The notes below the pieces were generated by a model. The model did not search any database. It was given only the letters and a program-made list of their open reading frames with translations, and was not told the DNA's origin. From Verrucomicrobiota bacterium (GTDB taxonomy: Bacteria; Verrucomicrobiota; Verrucomicrobiia; Opitutales; Opitutaceae), in NCBI GenBank assembly GCA_030604905.1, contig JAUVVA010000022.1:1-40796 (forward strand): a stretch of 40,796 nt of DNA, given 5' to 3'. Below are positions 1 through 8,237 of this stretch, piece by piece. The translations under genes were made by a program, and so were the position numbers. Every line of letters begins with the position of its first letter. Within the stretch, counting starts at the first letter, position 1.

Positions 1-755
1 CCGGTGCCGAAGGAGCGGTCCATCATGAGCTCGACGAGCGCGATGGTGATGGCGGGGAAGGAGAGGATGATGAGGAAGGCGGTGAAGAGCGTCATCCAGG
101 TGAACACGGGCAGGCGCATCATGGTGAGGCCGGGCGCGCGCATGTTGATGATGGTGACGATGAAGTTCAGGGAGCCGACGACGGAGGAGACGCCGAGGAC
201 CTGGAGGCCGATGATCCAGAGGTCGGTGGAGACGTCGCCGACGAACTGATTGGAGTAGGCGTTGGAGGTGAGCGGGGCGTAGCCGAACCAGCCGACGTCG
301 GGCGCGCCCGCCTTGGTGAACCAGCCGACGTTGAGGAGGATGGCGCCGGCGACAAAGACCCAGAAGGCGAAGCCGTTGAGGCGGGGGAAGGCGACGTCGC
401 GCGCTCCGATCTGGAGCGGCATCATGTAATTGAAGAACGCGGCCGAGAGCGGCATGACGGCGAGAAAGATCATCGTCGTCGCGTGCATCGTGAAGAGCTC
501 GTTGTAGAGCTGATGCGAGATGAAGGTGTTGTTGGGCACCGCGAGCTGGACGCGGATGAGGAGGGCCTCGATGCCGCCGACGAGGAAGAAGAAGAGGGCG
601 GTGATGCCGTAGAGCAGGCCGATCTTCTTGTGGTCGACGGTGGTGAGCCAGCCGACGAGGCCGGTCTTGGCGGCGGGGCGGGTGAAAAACCAGGGGCGCG
701 CGGAGGAGTGCTTGGTCTCGGGCGCGGTGTAGGCGGCGGTGGTGGCGGTGGCCAT
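1..755 (-). CDS. ctaD: Cytochrome c oxidase subunit I (N-terminal part, cut by window start)
   Basis: Catalytic heme-copper subunit of an aa3/caa3-type terminal oxidase; reduces oxygen in the inner membrane and pumps protons. Reading down from the ATG at 755 the frame stays open to base 1, giving about 251 residues, roughly the first 40-45% of the usual length. Visible are the TVDHKKIG segment before helix I, several hydrophobic helices, and the MHATTMIF motif, whose His (about residue 91) is the expected low-spin heme a ligand; most family members have MHG here. The heme a3/CuB histidines lie beyond the window edge. It follows ctaC on the same strand after an 83-base gap, the normal ctaC-ctaD order, so one transcript is likely. 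The identification is secure; only truncation limits it. Confidence 0.96.
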   Translation of the reverse strand, partial: MATATTAAYTAPETKHSSARPWFFTRPAAKTGLVGWLTTVDHKKIGLLYGITALFFFLVGGIEALLIRVQLAVPNNTFISHQLYNELFTMHATTMIFLAVMPLSAAFFNYMMPLQIGARDVAFPRLNGFAFWVFVAGAILLNVGWFTKAGAPDVGWFGYAPLTSNAYSNQFVGDVSTDLWIIGLQVLGVSSVVGSLNFIVTIINMRAPGLTMMRLPVFTWMTLFTAFLIILSFPAITIALVELMMDRSFGT

Positions 756-838
756 GTGCTGGAAAGAGTCGAGGAGTCGAAAGGGACGAGGGGCGAGGAG
801 CGGTGGCTTCCCGGGTGCGAGGCGAAGATGGCGGGCGT

Positions 839-2143
839 TTACTTGAGGCTATGGAGATACTCGACGAGGGCGCGGGTCTCCTGGTCTTTGAGCTCGATGT
901 TGCGCTCGCCGGTGAATCGGCGGTTTTCACCGTCCCACGCGAGATAACCGGGCATGGTGACGTTGGTGTGGGTGCCGATGCCGAGCCACATGCGGTTGCC
1001 GGGCTTCACGTCGTTCGGATACATGATCCAGCGGTGAAGGTTTTCCTTGGTGTTCTCGAGGAGGCCGGCGGCGAGGGTGCTGCGGGAGCCGAAGTGGGTG
1101 AGGTCGGGGCCGGTTAGGCCGACGCCTTCGTGGCCGCGGACGGCGTGGCAGGTGACGCAGGCCTTTTCGCGGAAGAGCTCGCGGCCGCGGGCGATGAGGC
1201 GGGCGTCCTCGTCCTGGTTGGGGAACTGGAAGGCGGTCCAGGCGGCCATGGGGTCGCGGTCGAAGTCGGCCGAGTAGCCGGGGGCGTTGCGCTTGCGGCG
1301 GGTCTTGTCGTAGCTGGCAAAGGTGGCCACGGGGGCGTCGGCCGCGGGCGCCTCGACGGTGCGGGCGGGCTGTTTCTGGGCCTCGACCCAGGCGTCGAAA
1401 TCGTCTTGGGCGAGGGCGATCACGCGGAAGCGCATCACGGCGTGCGACTCGCCGCAGAACTCGGCGCACTGGCCCCAGAAGTAGCCGGGCTTGTCGGCCT
1501 GGAGCCACATGTGGTTGCCGCGGTTGGGGATCATGTCGACCTTGCCGCCGAGCTTGGGCACCCAGAAGGAGTGGATGACGTCGGTGGTGCGAAGGTTGAT
1601 GCGGATGGGGCGGCCGGCGGGGATGACCAGCTCGTTGCCGGTGACGAGGGGACCGAAGCCGTCGATCTGCTCGCTGGGGTATTCGAATTTAAACCACCAC
1701 TGAAGCCCGATGGCGTTGACCTCATAGGCGTAGGGCCGCTGTTCCTCCGGGACGTCGTAGGTATACCAGATGGCGCGGAGGGTGGGGACGGCGATGATGA
1801 CGAGGGCGCCGATGGAGGCGGCGATGAGGCCGAGCTCGACCAAGGGATTGCCGTGGCCTTGGGGGGGCATGGGGCGGTTGGGGTCGACGTCCTTCACCCG
1901 GAATTTGAGGGTCGCGTAGGCAAGCACGGCCGCGACCAAGGCGAAGATGATCATGGTCACCCAGACGGTGACGTAGAAGACATGGAGCTGGGCGCGCGCG
2001 ACCGGTCCTTCCGTCTCAAAAGTCGACTGCGGGCCGCTCATCGGGAGGATGCTTTCGGACCAACCGCCGAGGAAAATCGGCAGCGCGAGGAGGGCGAGAG
2101 TGGTGGCGAGGCGACGCGCGGTGAGGGCGGAGCGGAGGCGCAT
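839..2143 (-). CDS. ctaC: Cytochrome c oxidase subunit II with fused C-terminal cytochrome c domain (caa3 type)
   Basis: Receives electrons at the CuA centre and passes them to subunit I. The 434 residues hold an N-terminal signal-like stretch, two membrane helices (about 55-78 and 102-125), then the periplasmic cupredoxin domain. The binuclear CuA ligands are visible: His191 in VIHSFW, then Cys226, Cys230, His234 and Met237 in CAEFCGESHAVM. A charged, Pro/Ala-rich linker (about 255-300) leads to a C-terminal class I cytochrome c domain with the heme motif CVTCH at 329-333 and a likely axial Met near 397. This fusion is characteristic of caa3 oxidases, in which the subunit carries its own heme c donor. 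It is upstream of ctaD on the same strand. The ATG at 2143 gives a plausible export signal. Confidence 0.96.
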   Translation of the reverse strand: MRLRSALTARRLATTLALLALPIFLGGWSESILPMSGPQSTFETEGPVARAQLHVFYVTVWVTMIIFALVAAVLAYATLKFRVKDVDPNRPMPPQGHGNPLVELGLIAASIGALVIIAVPTLRAIWYTYDVPEEQRPYAYEVNAIGLQWWFKFEYPSEQIDGFGPLVTGNELVIPAGRPIRINLRTTDVIHSFWVPKLGGKVDMIPNRGNHMWLQADKPGYFWGQCAEFCGESHAVMRFRVIALAQDDFDAWVEAQKQPARTVEAPAADAPVATFASYDKTRRKRNAPGYSADFDRDPMAAWTAFQFPNQDEDARLIARGRELFREKACVTCHAVRGHEGVGLTGPDLTHFGSRSTLAAGLLENTKENLHRWIMYPNDVKPGNRMWLGIGTHTNVTMPGYLAWDGENRRFTGERNIELKDQETRALVEYLHSLK

Positions 2144-2370
2144 GATCGTGTGGTCGAAGAAGGAAAAGGGGGAGCGTGAAGTCGAAAAATGCCGAGCGTT
2201 TGGAGCCCGATGGTGTAATCAAGCTAGAATCAAGAGGGCAATTTTCCACTCGTCTTTTGGCGAAATTTGGTCGGAAGCGAGTTATAAGAGCGTGTTTGGC
2301 TCCGATTTTCTTCCGTGATGTCCGCCGGGCGGGCTTGCGCGGAAGGCGGACGGGGGCCTTTGGTGACGCG

Positions 2371-2925
2371 ATGAAACGCGCTCTCTGCTTGGTCGGTTTG
2401 GCAATTTTTGCGTTGTGGGGCTGTGGCCGCTCGCCGGAGCACTCCCACGTTCATGAGCCCGCCGCGGCCGGGGAGCGTCGGGAAGCCGGGGTAAGCCGCC
2501 CCGCGGCAGGCGAGGCGCCGGGCACCGCGGAGGCTCCGCGCGAGGTGCGGGTCGAGGTCGGGGATCACATGCGGTTTGATATGACGCGGATCGAAGCGGC
2601 TGCCGGCGAGGTGCTGCGGCTCACCCTGGCGCACCGCGGCACGGGGTCGAAGGAGGCGATGGGCCACAACTGGGTGCTGCTCCGCGCCGGAGTCGACGCG
2701 ACCGCCTACGCCAACGCGGCGGTGCGCGCACGCGCGACCGAGTATCTGCCGCCGGACCGCGCGGGCGACGTGATCGCGGCGACCCGATTGCTCGGCGGCG
2801 GCGGGCGCGATTCGATCGTGTTCACCGTGCCGGCGGATCTGCCGGCGGGCACCGAACTGGTTTACCTGTGCACGTTCCCCGCCCACCTGCAGTTGGGCAT
2901 GCGCGGCGTGCTGGTGGTAAAGTAG
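2371..2925 (+). CDS. Azurin/plastocyanin-like cupredoxin lipoprotein
   Basis: Small blue-copper electron carrier predicted to be lipid-anchored in the periplasm. The start at 2371 is chosen because it gives a classical signal peptide ending in a lipobox-like LWGC (lipidated Cys18); the frame is open upstream to 2176 but that part has no signal and lies in the intergenic region. A His-rich, then Ala/Glu/Pro-rich linker (about 23-57) precedes the cupredoxin domain (about 58-184). Type-1 copper ligands are visible: His99 in MGHNW, then Cys167, His172 and Met177 in CTFPAHLQLGM. His-to-Met spacing is one residue longer than in Pseudomonas azurin. It stands head-to-head with ctaC, consistent with a role as soluble donor to the caa3 oxidase or to another copper enzyme; that link is inference from position. 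Confidence 0.88.
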   Translation: MKRALCLVGLAIFALWGCGRSPEHSHVHEPAAAGERREAGVSRPAAGEAPGTAEAPREVRVEVGDHMRFDMTRIEAAAGEVLRLTLAHRGTGSKEAMGHNWVLLRAGVDATAYANAAVRARATEYLPPDRAGDVIAATRLLGGGGRDSIVFTVPADLPAGTELVYLCTFPAHLQLGMRGVLVVK

Positions 2926-2973
2926 CGAGTAGGCGCAGCGACCGTAGGATGTCTGTCCCCGCTCGTCGGAGGC

Positions 2974-4896
2974 TCAGAGCACCTGGAGCTTGCGGCGGTA
3001 GAACTGGAGGACCTCGTCGGCGTCGTCGGTGAAGAGGACGTAGTCGAGCATCCAGGCGGGGGCGCGCTTCTCCTGGATCATGCGTTGCAGCTGCTGGCGC
3101 AGCGGCGCGAAGTAGGCGCGATCGAGGAAGACGTAGGGCACGCGCGGGCGGATGCCGAGCTTGAGGTTGCACATCTCGATGCCGATCTCCTCGAGCGTGC
3201 CGACACCGCCGACGTTGAAGACGCAAAAGTCGGCGACCTCGAACCACTTTTGACGGAAGTGGCGGGAGGTCTCCTGGAAGGTGTTGAAAAAATCCACTCC
3301 GAGTTCGGGGGGTTGGGCCTCGAGCTCGAGATAACAGGCGCCGGTGAGCGCGCCCTTCTCGCGGGCTTGGTCGGTGGCGAGGCGCATCACCCCGCCGCCG
3401 CCGCCGGTGAGCACGCCGACGTTGGGCCCCATGAAGCTGGAGAGTTTCTCGATCAGGGCGGAGATGCGGGTCGTCTGGGCGGAGTCGAGGCCGACGGCGC
3501 TGCCGTAGAAGGCCAGGATGGTGGACTCTTGGAAACGCTTCACGATCTCCTCGCGCAGGAAGAAGCCATGGCCCTTCTTGTAGGTGTGGAGGTAGAGGTC
3601 GCCCATCTCGGGGTTGAACCAGTAGACCTTGATCCCGAGCGCCTCGAGGGTGTCGAGGCGGGCGTGGGCGTTGCTTGAGAGGAAGAAGCCGTGGGTGCGC
3701 GAGGGGCGGCGGAAAACGAGGCGCTTGAGCGGGATCTTGCCCAGGCGGGTGAGCAGCTCGGCGTGCTCGAGGAGGTTGGGGAAGTAGTCGATGAGGAGCG
3801 TGTCGGCGCCGTCGGGGGCGGCGTCGAGCGCCTGGATCATGGTGGGGTGGCCGACGGCGCGACCGAGGACGGAGGCGGCGGGTTTCTCGCGCAGGGCGGC
3901 GAAGGTGGCGGCGTCGACGAGCACGCCGTGGTTGGCCATGGTGGAGGACTGGCCCTTGACGACGATGCGCGCCTTGGGGCGAGGCGCGGCGTCGTGCTGG
4001 GCGAGGGGCTCGGCGTCCAGCCCGTGGTAGATGGCGCGGGCGGCGGTGATATCCTGCCGGCGGCGGCGGGCCTGCTGGCGGAAGGGCGCGGCGTCGGGCT
4101 CGGGAGCGCGGTAGACGGCGACGGAGACCATGGGGTTCACCACCGGGTGCTCGCCGTGGTTGTAGATCTCGAGCATGATGTTCGTGCCCGCGGTCTTCAC
4201 GGGATCGAGCAGGACGGCGCCGGTGTGGATGCCGAAGTTGCCCTCGCCGGGGTTGAGCACGACGTAGTGCTCTTTCAGATACATCGAGCAGCTGGTGAGG
4301 ATGCCGGAGCGGGGCGCGATGGTGATGGGCGTGGCCTCGTGGCGTAGCTGCACCTTGTCGAGGAAGCCGCGGCCGGCGCCGCCGGAGACGAGCCGCTCGA
4401 AGGCGGGGCGGGTGAGGCGGGGATTGAGCGTGTAGGTCAGGGAGTGGGGGGTGAGGAAGACCTGGCCGTGGCGGTCGATGCTGATGGTGTTGGGCAGCTT
4501 GAGCCGGTTGGTCTGGACCGCCGCCCAGATCTGGGTGGAGGTGAGCCGGGCCTCGGCCGGGGCGTGGAAGACGCGGCCGACCGGCACGCCCGGCCGCAGG
4601 AGGTGCTGCCAGTAGGAGGCGAGGGGGAAACTGTCGTCGTAGAGGAAGGCGTCGGCGTCGAGCAGGAGGCGCTTGCCATCGATCCGGGCCGGGCCGTGCG
4701 TGATCATCTCGATCCCGATGCGGGCGAGCGTGGAGCGTTCGGTAAAGCGCAGGGTGGGCGCATGCAGCCGGAGGAAATCCCACTCGGCGGGGTTGCGTGC
4801 GGTGAAGGCGATGGTGAGGACGAGCGTGCGAGGGTTTTTGCGGCGGATGGCGAGGATGCGGCCGTCGGTGCTGGTCCAGAAGGCGTGGGGATTCAT
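2974..4896 (-). CDS. Large LOG-family (Rossmann) protein with long N-terminal extension
   Basis: The last ~185 residues are a LOG/'lysine decarboxylase-like' domain, the family of cytokinin-type and PpnN nucleotide 5'-monophosphate phosphoribohydrolases. The nucleotide-binding pieces are LAFYGSA (461-467), TGGGGGVM (497-504) and VGGVGTLEE (562-570), the last matching the family's PGGxGTxxE with Val for the first Pro. At 640 residues the protein is far longer than a simple LOG (about 180-250) or E. coli PpnN (about 450). Residues 1-450 are not a family I can name. Residues 226-262 (LLDP... IMLEIYNHGEHPV) resemble the core strands of dCTP deaminase/dUTPase. The start is set at 4896 (MNPHAFW); an upstream ATG at 4965 adds a low-complexity Arg/Pro-rich leader. 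Convergent with the azurin-like gene. Substrate unknown. Confidence 0.82.
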   Translation of the reverse strand: MNPHAFWTSTDGRILAIRRKNPRTLVLTIAFTARNPAEWDFLRLHAPTLRFTERSTLARIGIEMITHGPARIDGKRLLLDADAFLYDDSFPLASYWQHLLRPGVPVGRVFHAPAEARLTSTQIWAAVQTNRLKLPNTISIDRHGQVFLTPHSLTYTLNPRLTRPAFERLVSGGAGRGFLDKVQLRHEATPITIAPRSGILTSCSMYLKEHYVVLNPGEGNFGIHTGAVLLDPVKTAGTNIMLEIYNHGEHPVVNPMVSVAVYRAPEPDAAPFRQQARRRRQDITAARAIYHGLDAEPLAQHDAAPRPKARIVVKGQSSTMANHGVLVDAATFAALREKPAASVLGRAVGHPTMIQALDAAPDGADTLLIDYFPNLLEHAELLTRLGKIPLKRLVFRRPSRTHGFFLSSNAHARLDTLEALGIKVYWFNPEMGDLYLHTYKKGHGFFLREEIVKRFQESTILAFYGSAVGLDSAQTTRISALIEKLSSFMGPNVGVLTGGGGGVMRLATDQAREKGALTGACYLELEAQPPELGVDFFNTFQETSRHFRQKWFEVADFCVFNVGGVGTLEEIGIEMCNLKLGIRPRVPYVFLDRAYFAPLRQQLQRMIQEKRAPAWMLDYVLFTDDADEVLQFYRRKLQVL

Positions 4897-5053
4897 TTTG
4901 CGGGGAGCAGGAGGTAAGCGGTGGGTGCGCGGGGGACAAGCGCGGCGTCGCGAAGTGCCGCACAAGCGGCAAGTTTCGGGTTCGCCGGACGCGCCCGCGC
5001 CGCGAAGTATGGGTTTGCCAGCGTGAAGGCGACGCGGGCAGGGTGGGAACCTT

Positions 5054-5085
5054 GTCGGCCCGCGGGGTTCTCTCCATGGGCCGAC
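5054..5085 (+). promoter_or_regulatory. 5' leader hairpin before the FKBP gene
   Basis: Perfect 8-bp inverted repeat GTCGGCCC / GGGCCGAC around a 16-base loop, ending 19 bases before the ATG at 5105. It could be a leader structure affecting translation or mRNA stability. No T-tract follows, so it is not a standard terminator. Function is inferred from position only. Confidence 0.3.
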
Positions 5086-5104
5086 TCATCCCATACCCAA
5101 ACCT

Positions 5105-5839
5105 ATGAAACTTGTCCGTATCCTGCAGGCCTCTGCCCTCGTCGCCGTTGGCGCCCTTGTTCCCCTCACCGCCTCCGCCGAGGCGACCGCCGCCGCGGCG
5201 CCCGCGGCCCAGCCCTCCGACGAGCGCGTGTTCGAGGCCTTCGGTTACCTGATCGGTCAGCGTATCGGCATCGCCGAGTTCGACCTCACCGAGGGCGAGA
5301 AGGCCGCCGCGCTCCGCGGCCTCGAGGCGGCATTCAGCGGCGTGAAGGACAAGTTCAACCCCGAGACCTACGGTCCCGAGATCCAGCGCGTGCTGGGTGG
5401 CCGTCAGCAGGTCGCGATGGCCAAGGCGGCCGAGAAGGCCAAGGGCGAGGCCGCGGCCTACTTCGCCGAGCTCAAGAAAAACAATCCCGCGGTGAAGAGC
5501 ACCCCTTCCGGTCTGCACTACGAGGTGCTCGCCGAGGGCCAGGGCAAGAAGCCGACCGCCGCCGATGTCGTGAAGGTCCACTACACCGGCCGTCTGCTCG
5601 ACGGCACCGTCTTTGACAGCTCGGTCGAGCGCGGCGAGCCGGTCGAATTTCCGCTGGCCGGTGTGATCCCCGGCTGGACCGAGGGCCTCCAGCTCGTCGC
5701 CCCGGGCGGCAAGCTCAAGCTCCACATCCCCTCCGAGCTCGCCTACGGCGAGCAGGGCGCCGGCGGCATGATCCCGCCCAATGCCACCCTGGTCTTCGAC
5801 GTCGAGCTGCTCGAGGTGAAGGCCGGCGGCACCGAGTAA
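5105..5839 (+). CDS. FKBP-type peptidyl-prolyl cis-trans isomerase, exported (Mip/FkpA/FklB-like)
   Basis: Prolyl isomerase predicted to assist folding in the periplasm. 244 residues: signal peptide 1-25 (cleavage after ASA), a helical N-terminal dimerisation-type segment (about 38-130, FKBP_N-like, beginning RVFEAFGYLIGQ), and the FKBP domain at about 138-238. The FKBP core shows VHYTGRLLDGTVFDSS, the conserved IPGWTEGLQL tryptophan that lines the pocket, and AYGEQGAGGMIPPNATLVFDVELL. Length and layout match Mip/FkpA-type enzymes. It is a single-gene unit: a leader hairpin lies upstream and a strong intrinsic terminator follows at 5885-5926. Divergent from the LOG-family gene. Confidence 0.93.
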   Translation: MKLVRILQASALVAVGALVPLTASAEATAAAAPAAQPSDERVFEAFGYLIGQRIGIAEFDLTEGEKAAALRGLEAAFSGVKDKFNPETYGPEIQRVLGGRQQVAMAKAAEKAKGEAAAYFAELKKNNPAVKSTPSGLHYEVLAEGQGKKPTAADVVKVHYTGRLLDGTVFDSSVERGEPVEFPLAGVIPGWTEGLQLVAPGGKLKLHIPSELAYGEQGAGGMIPPNATLVFDVELLEVKAGGTE

Positions 5840-5884
5840 ACCCGCCCCGGCGGCACGACCGACAACCGCCATTTCCCCTCCGCC

Positions 5885-5926
5885 GGCGGCGGCACGGGCC
5901 TCGAGCACCGTGCCGCCGCCTTTTTT
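5885..5926 (+). terminator. Strong intrinsic terminator after the FKBP gene
   Basis: Perfect 13-bp GC-rich stem (GGCGGCGGCACGG at 5885-5897 with CCGTGCCGCCGCC at 5908-5920), a 10-base loop, then six T. It lies 45 bases after the FKBP stop codon and separates it from the following plus-strand run. Confidence 0.9.
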
Positions 5927-6014
5927 GCGCTCTCGCGCAGCCGGCCGCGTGGCCTCGGCGCCCGACGAGGACTTTGGGCTTGGAGGGCCGTCGCCCGCGG
6001 CGCACGGTCCGGCG

Positions 6015-6803
6015 ATGATTCGGATTCTTTTTGTTGGCGACATCGTTGGCCGCCCCGGGCGCGAGGCCCTGCTGGAGCGCCTGCCGCGGCTGCGCACCGA
6101 GCTGAAAGTCGACGCGGTCATCGCCAACGCGGAGAACGCCGCCGCGGGCGCGGGCATCACCGGGAGCATCGCGCGCCAGCTTTTGCAGGGCGGGGTCGAC
6201 GCCATCACGCTCGGCGACCACGTGTGGGATCAGCGCGGCTGGGAAGGCGAGATCGACGATCTGCCGCGGGTCTGCCGTCCGGCCAACCTGCCCGGAGCCT
6301 GCCCCGGCGCCGACCACGTGATCGTGAACGTGAAAGGCCGCCGCATCGCCGTCTTCACCGTGCTGGGCCGCACCTACATGGGGCTCAAGGCCGAGTGCCC
6401 CTTTCTCTGCGCCGACGACATGCTGAAACGGCTCGGCGGCGAGGCCGACGCGTTTTTCGTCGAGGCGCACATGGAGGCGACCAGCGAGAAGATCGCGCTT
6501 GGCTGGCATCTGGACGGACGCGTCATCGCCGTCATCGGCACCCACACCCACGTGCCGACCGCCGACGCCTGCGTGTTGCCCAACGGCACCGGCTTCCTCT
6601 GCGACGCCGGCATGACCGGTCCCTACGCCTCGGTGCTCGGGCGCGAGGTGAAGCCGGTTTTGGAGCGCTTCCTCGACGGCATGCCGCGCAAGTTTGAAGT
6701 GGCGGAAGGGGACGTGCGCATCTCCGGCGCGGTGATCGACTACGACGAAGAGGGGCGGCGAAGCTCCAAGGTGGAGCTGCTGCACCTGCGGCGAGGCCGT
6801 TGA
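6015..6803 (+). CDS. ymdB: YmdB-family metallophosphoesterase (TIGR00282 type)
   Basis: Family members hydrolyse 2',3'-cyclic nucleotides at a dinuclear metal site; Bacillus YmdB influences motility/biofilm choice and interacts with RNase Y. The 262-residue length is normal. Metal-binding landmarks are visible: ILFVGDIVGRPGR (Asp9), NAEN with Glu40-Asn41, GDHVWD (Asp68, His69), VEAHMEATSEK, and IGTHTHVPTAD. The start at 6015 places the first strand directly at the N-terminus; the frame extends upstream to 5910 but those 35 codons run through the FKBP terminator. It is the first gene of the plus-strand run, 93 bases before the fabZ-like gene; joint regulation with it is uncertain. Confidence 0.92.
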   Translation: MIRILFVGDIVGRPGREALLERLPRLRTELKVDAVIANAENAAAGAGITGSIARQLLQGGVDAITLGDHVWDQRGWEGEIDDLPRVCRPANLPGACPGADHVIVNVKGRRIAVFTVLGRTYMGLKAECPFLCADDMLKRLGGEADAFFVEAHMEATSEKIALGWHLDGRVIAVIGTHTHVPTADACVLPNGTGFLCDAGMTGPYASVLGREVKPVLERFLDGMPRKFEVAEGDVRISGAVIDYDEEGRRSSKVELLHLRRGR

Positions 6804-6896
6804 GCGGCGCTAGCTGAGCCGCGAGCCCGCGGCGTTTTCCGCCCTTGCACGGCGACGCGGGGAGCGGTGTGTTTGGCGGTTTCCGTTTCCTCCGTC

Positions 6897-7376
6897 ATGT
6901 CCTCTCTCGAAGCCGTCAAAGCCCTCATCCCGCACCGTCCGCCTTTCTTGTTTGTCGACGAAATCGTGTCGGAGAGCTCGGACGGTCTCGTCGCCAAGCG
7001 CACCTGGCGCGCCGAGGAGGACTTTTATCGCGGCCACTACCCGAACGCCCCGATCACTCCGGGCGTGCTGCTCTGCGAGGCCGTCTTCCAGACCGGGGCG
7101 ATCTTCATGGCCAAGCAGGCCCAGGCCGCGGGCGCCGCTCCCGGCGCCGGCGTGCCGCTCCTCTCCAAGATCAACGACGTGCGCTTCCGCACCCCGATCT
7201 ACCCGGGCGACACCGTGCTCATCGAGGTGAAGAAAAAGGAACTCGTGGCCGGCTTCACCATGATGAGCGGCGCGGTGAAAAAAGCCGACGGCACCCGCGT
7301 GCTCAACGTCGACTTCACCGTCGCGTGGAAGACCCCCGAGGGCCAGCAGACCTCGGCCCAGCAGGCCCAGCAGTAA
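6897..7376 (+). CDS. fabZ: 3-hydroxyacyl-ACP dehydratase, FabZ-like
   Basis: Hot-dog-fold dehydratase that converts 3-hydroxyacyl-ACP to trans-2-enoyl-ACP in type II fatty-acid synthesis. 159 residues. Motifs: IPHRPPFLFVDEI near residues 11-23 and GHYPNAPITPGVLLCEA with catalytic His47 and Glu61; their 14-residue spacing equals that of characterised FabZ. The start at 6897 (MSSLEAVKALIPHRPP) fits the family N-terminus; the frame is open 10 codons further up. The C-terminus is Gln/Ala-rich. It sits 18 bases before fabI and, with oleA, forms a dehydratase-reductase-condensing enzyme run, so it probably belongs to a dedicated acyl-chain pathway or is the housekeeping copy linked to it. The two cannot be told apart here. 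Confidence 0.9.
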   Translation: MSSLEAVKALIPHRPPFLFVDEIVSESSDGLVAKRTWRAEEDFYRGHYPNAPITPGVLLCEAVFQTGAIFMAKQAQAAGAAPGAGVPLLSKINDVRFRTPIYPGDTVLIEVKKKELVAGFTMMSGAVKKADGTRVLNVDFTVAWKTPEGQQTSAQQAQQ

Positions 7377-7394
7377 GCCCAGGCGAGCGACCCG

Positions 7395-8237
7395 ATGCCC
7401 GACTTTCTCCAACTCACCGGAAAAACCTTCCTCGTCCAGGGCGTGGCCAATCGCAAGAGCGTGGCCTGGCACGTCGCCAAGACCCTCGAGGAACAGGGCG
7501 CGCGCGTCGTCTACGCCGTGCGCTCCGAGGCGCGCAAAAAATCGCTCGAGACCCTGCTCGCGGGCCGGCCGGTCTTCATTTGCGACGTCGAGGAGGAGGG
7601 CGCCGCCGCGCGCCTCGCCGGCGAGGTGGCCGCGGCCGGCTTTGCCCCGCTGCACGGCCTCGTGCACTCGATCGCCTTCGCCAACTACTCCGAGGGCTTC
7701 AAGCCCTTCCACGAGACCAAGCGGAAGGACTTTCTCCAGGCCACGGCCATCTCCGCCTTCTCGCTCGTCGAACTCGCCCAGGCCTTCAAGCCGCACTTCG
7801 CCAAGAACGCGTCCGTGGTGACCATCGGCATCTCGTCCCTCCTCGTCACGCCCGACAACTACGGCTACATGGGCCCGATCAAGGCCGCGCTCGAATCCTC
7901 GGCCCGCTTCCTCGCCAAGAGCTTCTCCGCCGAGCCCGCCGTCGGCGAGGTGCGCTTCAACGTGATCGGCGCCGGCCCGCTCAAGACCAGCGCCTCGGCC
8001 GGCATCCCCGGCTACCTCGAGAGCTACCTCTACGCCGAGAAACTCACCTTCCGGAAGCGCAACCTCTCCACCCAGGAGGTCGCCGACCCCGTGCTGTTTC
8101 TCCTCAGCGAGCGCAGCAGCGGCATCAACGGCACGACCCTCACGATCGACGCCGGCCTCGGCTCAAACTACTTCGACAAGGACATCATCCGCCTCGCCAT
8201 GCGGATGGAGTCTCCGGCCAAGGGCGCGAAAGAATGA
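7395..8237 (+). CDS. fabI: Enoyl-ACP reductase, FabI type
   Basis: NAD(P)H-dependent short-chain dehydrogenase that performs the last step of each fatty-acid elongation round. 280 residues. It begins with the cofactor loop [20 protein letters not shown] typical of FabI. The catalytic pair is Tyr156 and Lys163 in NYGYMGPIK, the same numbers as in E. coli FabI. The [11 protein letters not shown] segment and the C-terminal [18 protein letters not shown] fit the family. It starts 18 bases after fabZ, and its TGA overlaps the ATG of oleA (8234-8237), showing translational coupling. Together these imply a shared transcript for fabZ-fabI-oleA. Confidence 0.94.
   Translation: MPDFLQLTGKTFLVQGVANRKSVAWHVAKTLEEQGARVVYAVRSEARKKSLETLLAGRPVFICDVEEEGAAARLAGEVAAAGFAPLHGLVHSIAFANYSEGFKPFHETKRKDFLQATAISAFSLVELAQAFKPHFAKNASVVTIGISSLLVTPDNYGYMGPIKAALESSARFLAKSFSAEPAVGEVRFNVIGAGPLKTSASAGIPGYLESYLYAEKLTFRKRNLSTQEVADPVLFLLSERSSGINGTTLTIDAGLGSNYFDKDIIRLAMRMESPAKGAKE

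Noticed and set aside
1130-2179. 349-codon plus-strand frame over ctaC
   Set aside because: Gly/Val/Asp-rich antisense shadow of cytochrome c oxidase subunit II, whose CuA and heme motifs are unmistakable.
2822-6208. Very long open frame on the minus strand across the LOG and FKBP genes
   Set aside because: It is antisense or out of frame to clearly coding genes, Arg/Pro/Ala-rich and without domains; GC-rich codons leave few stops in shadow frames.
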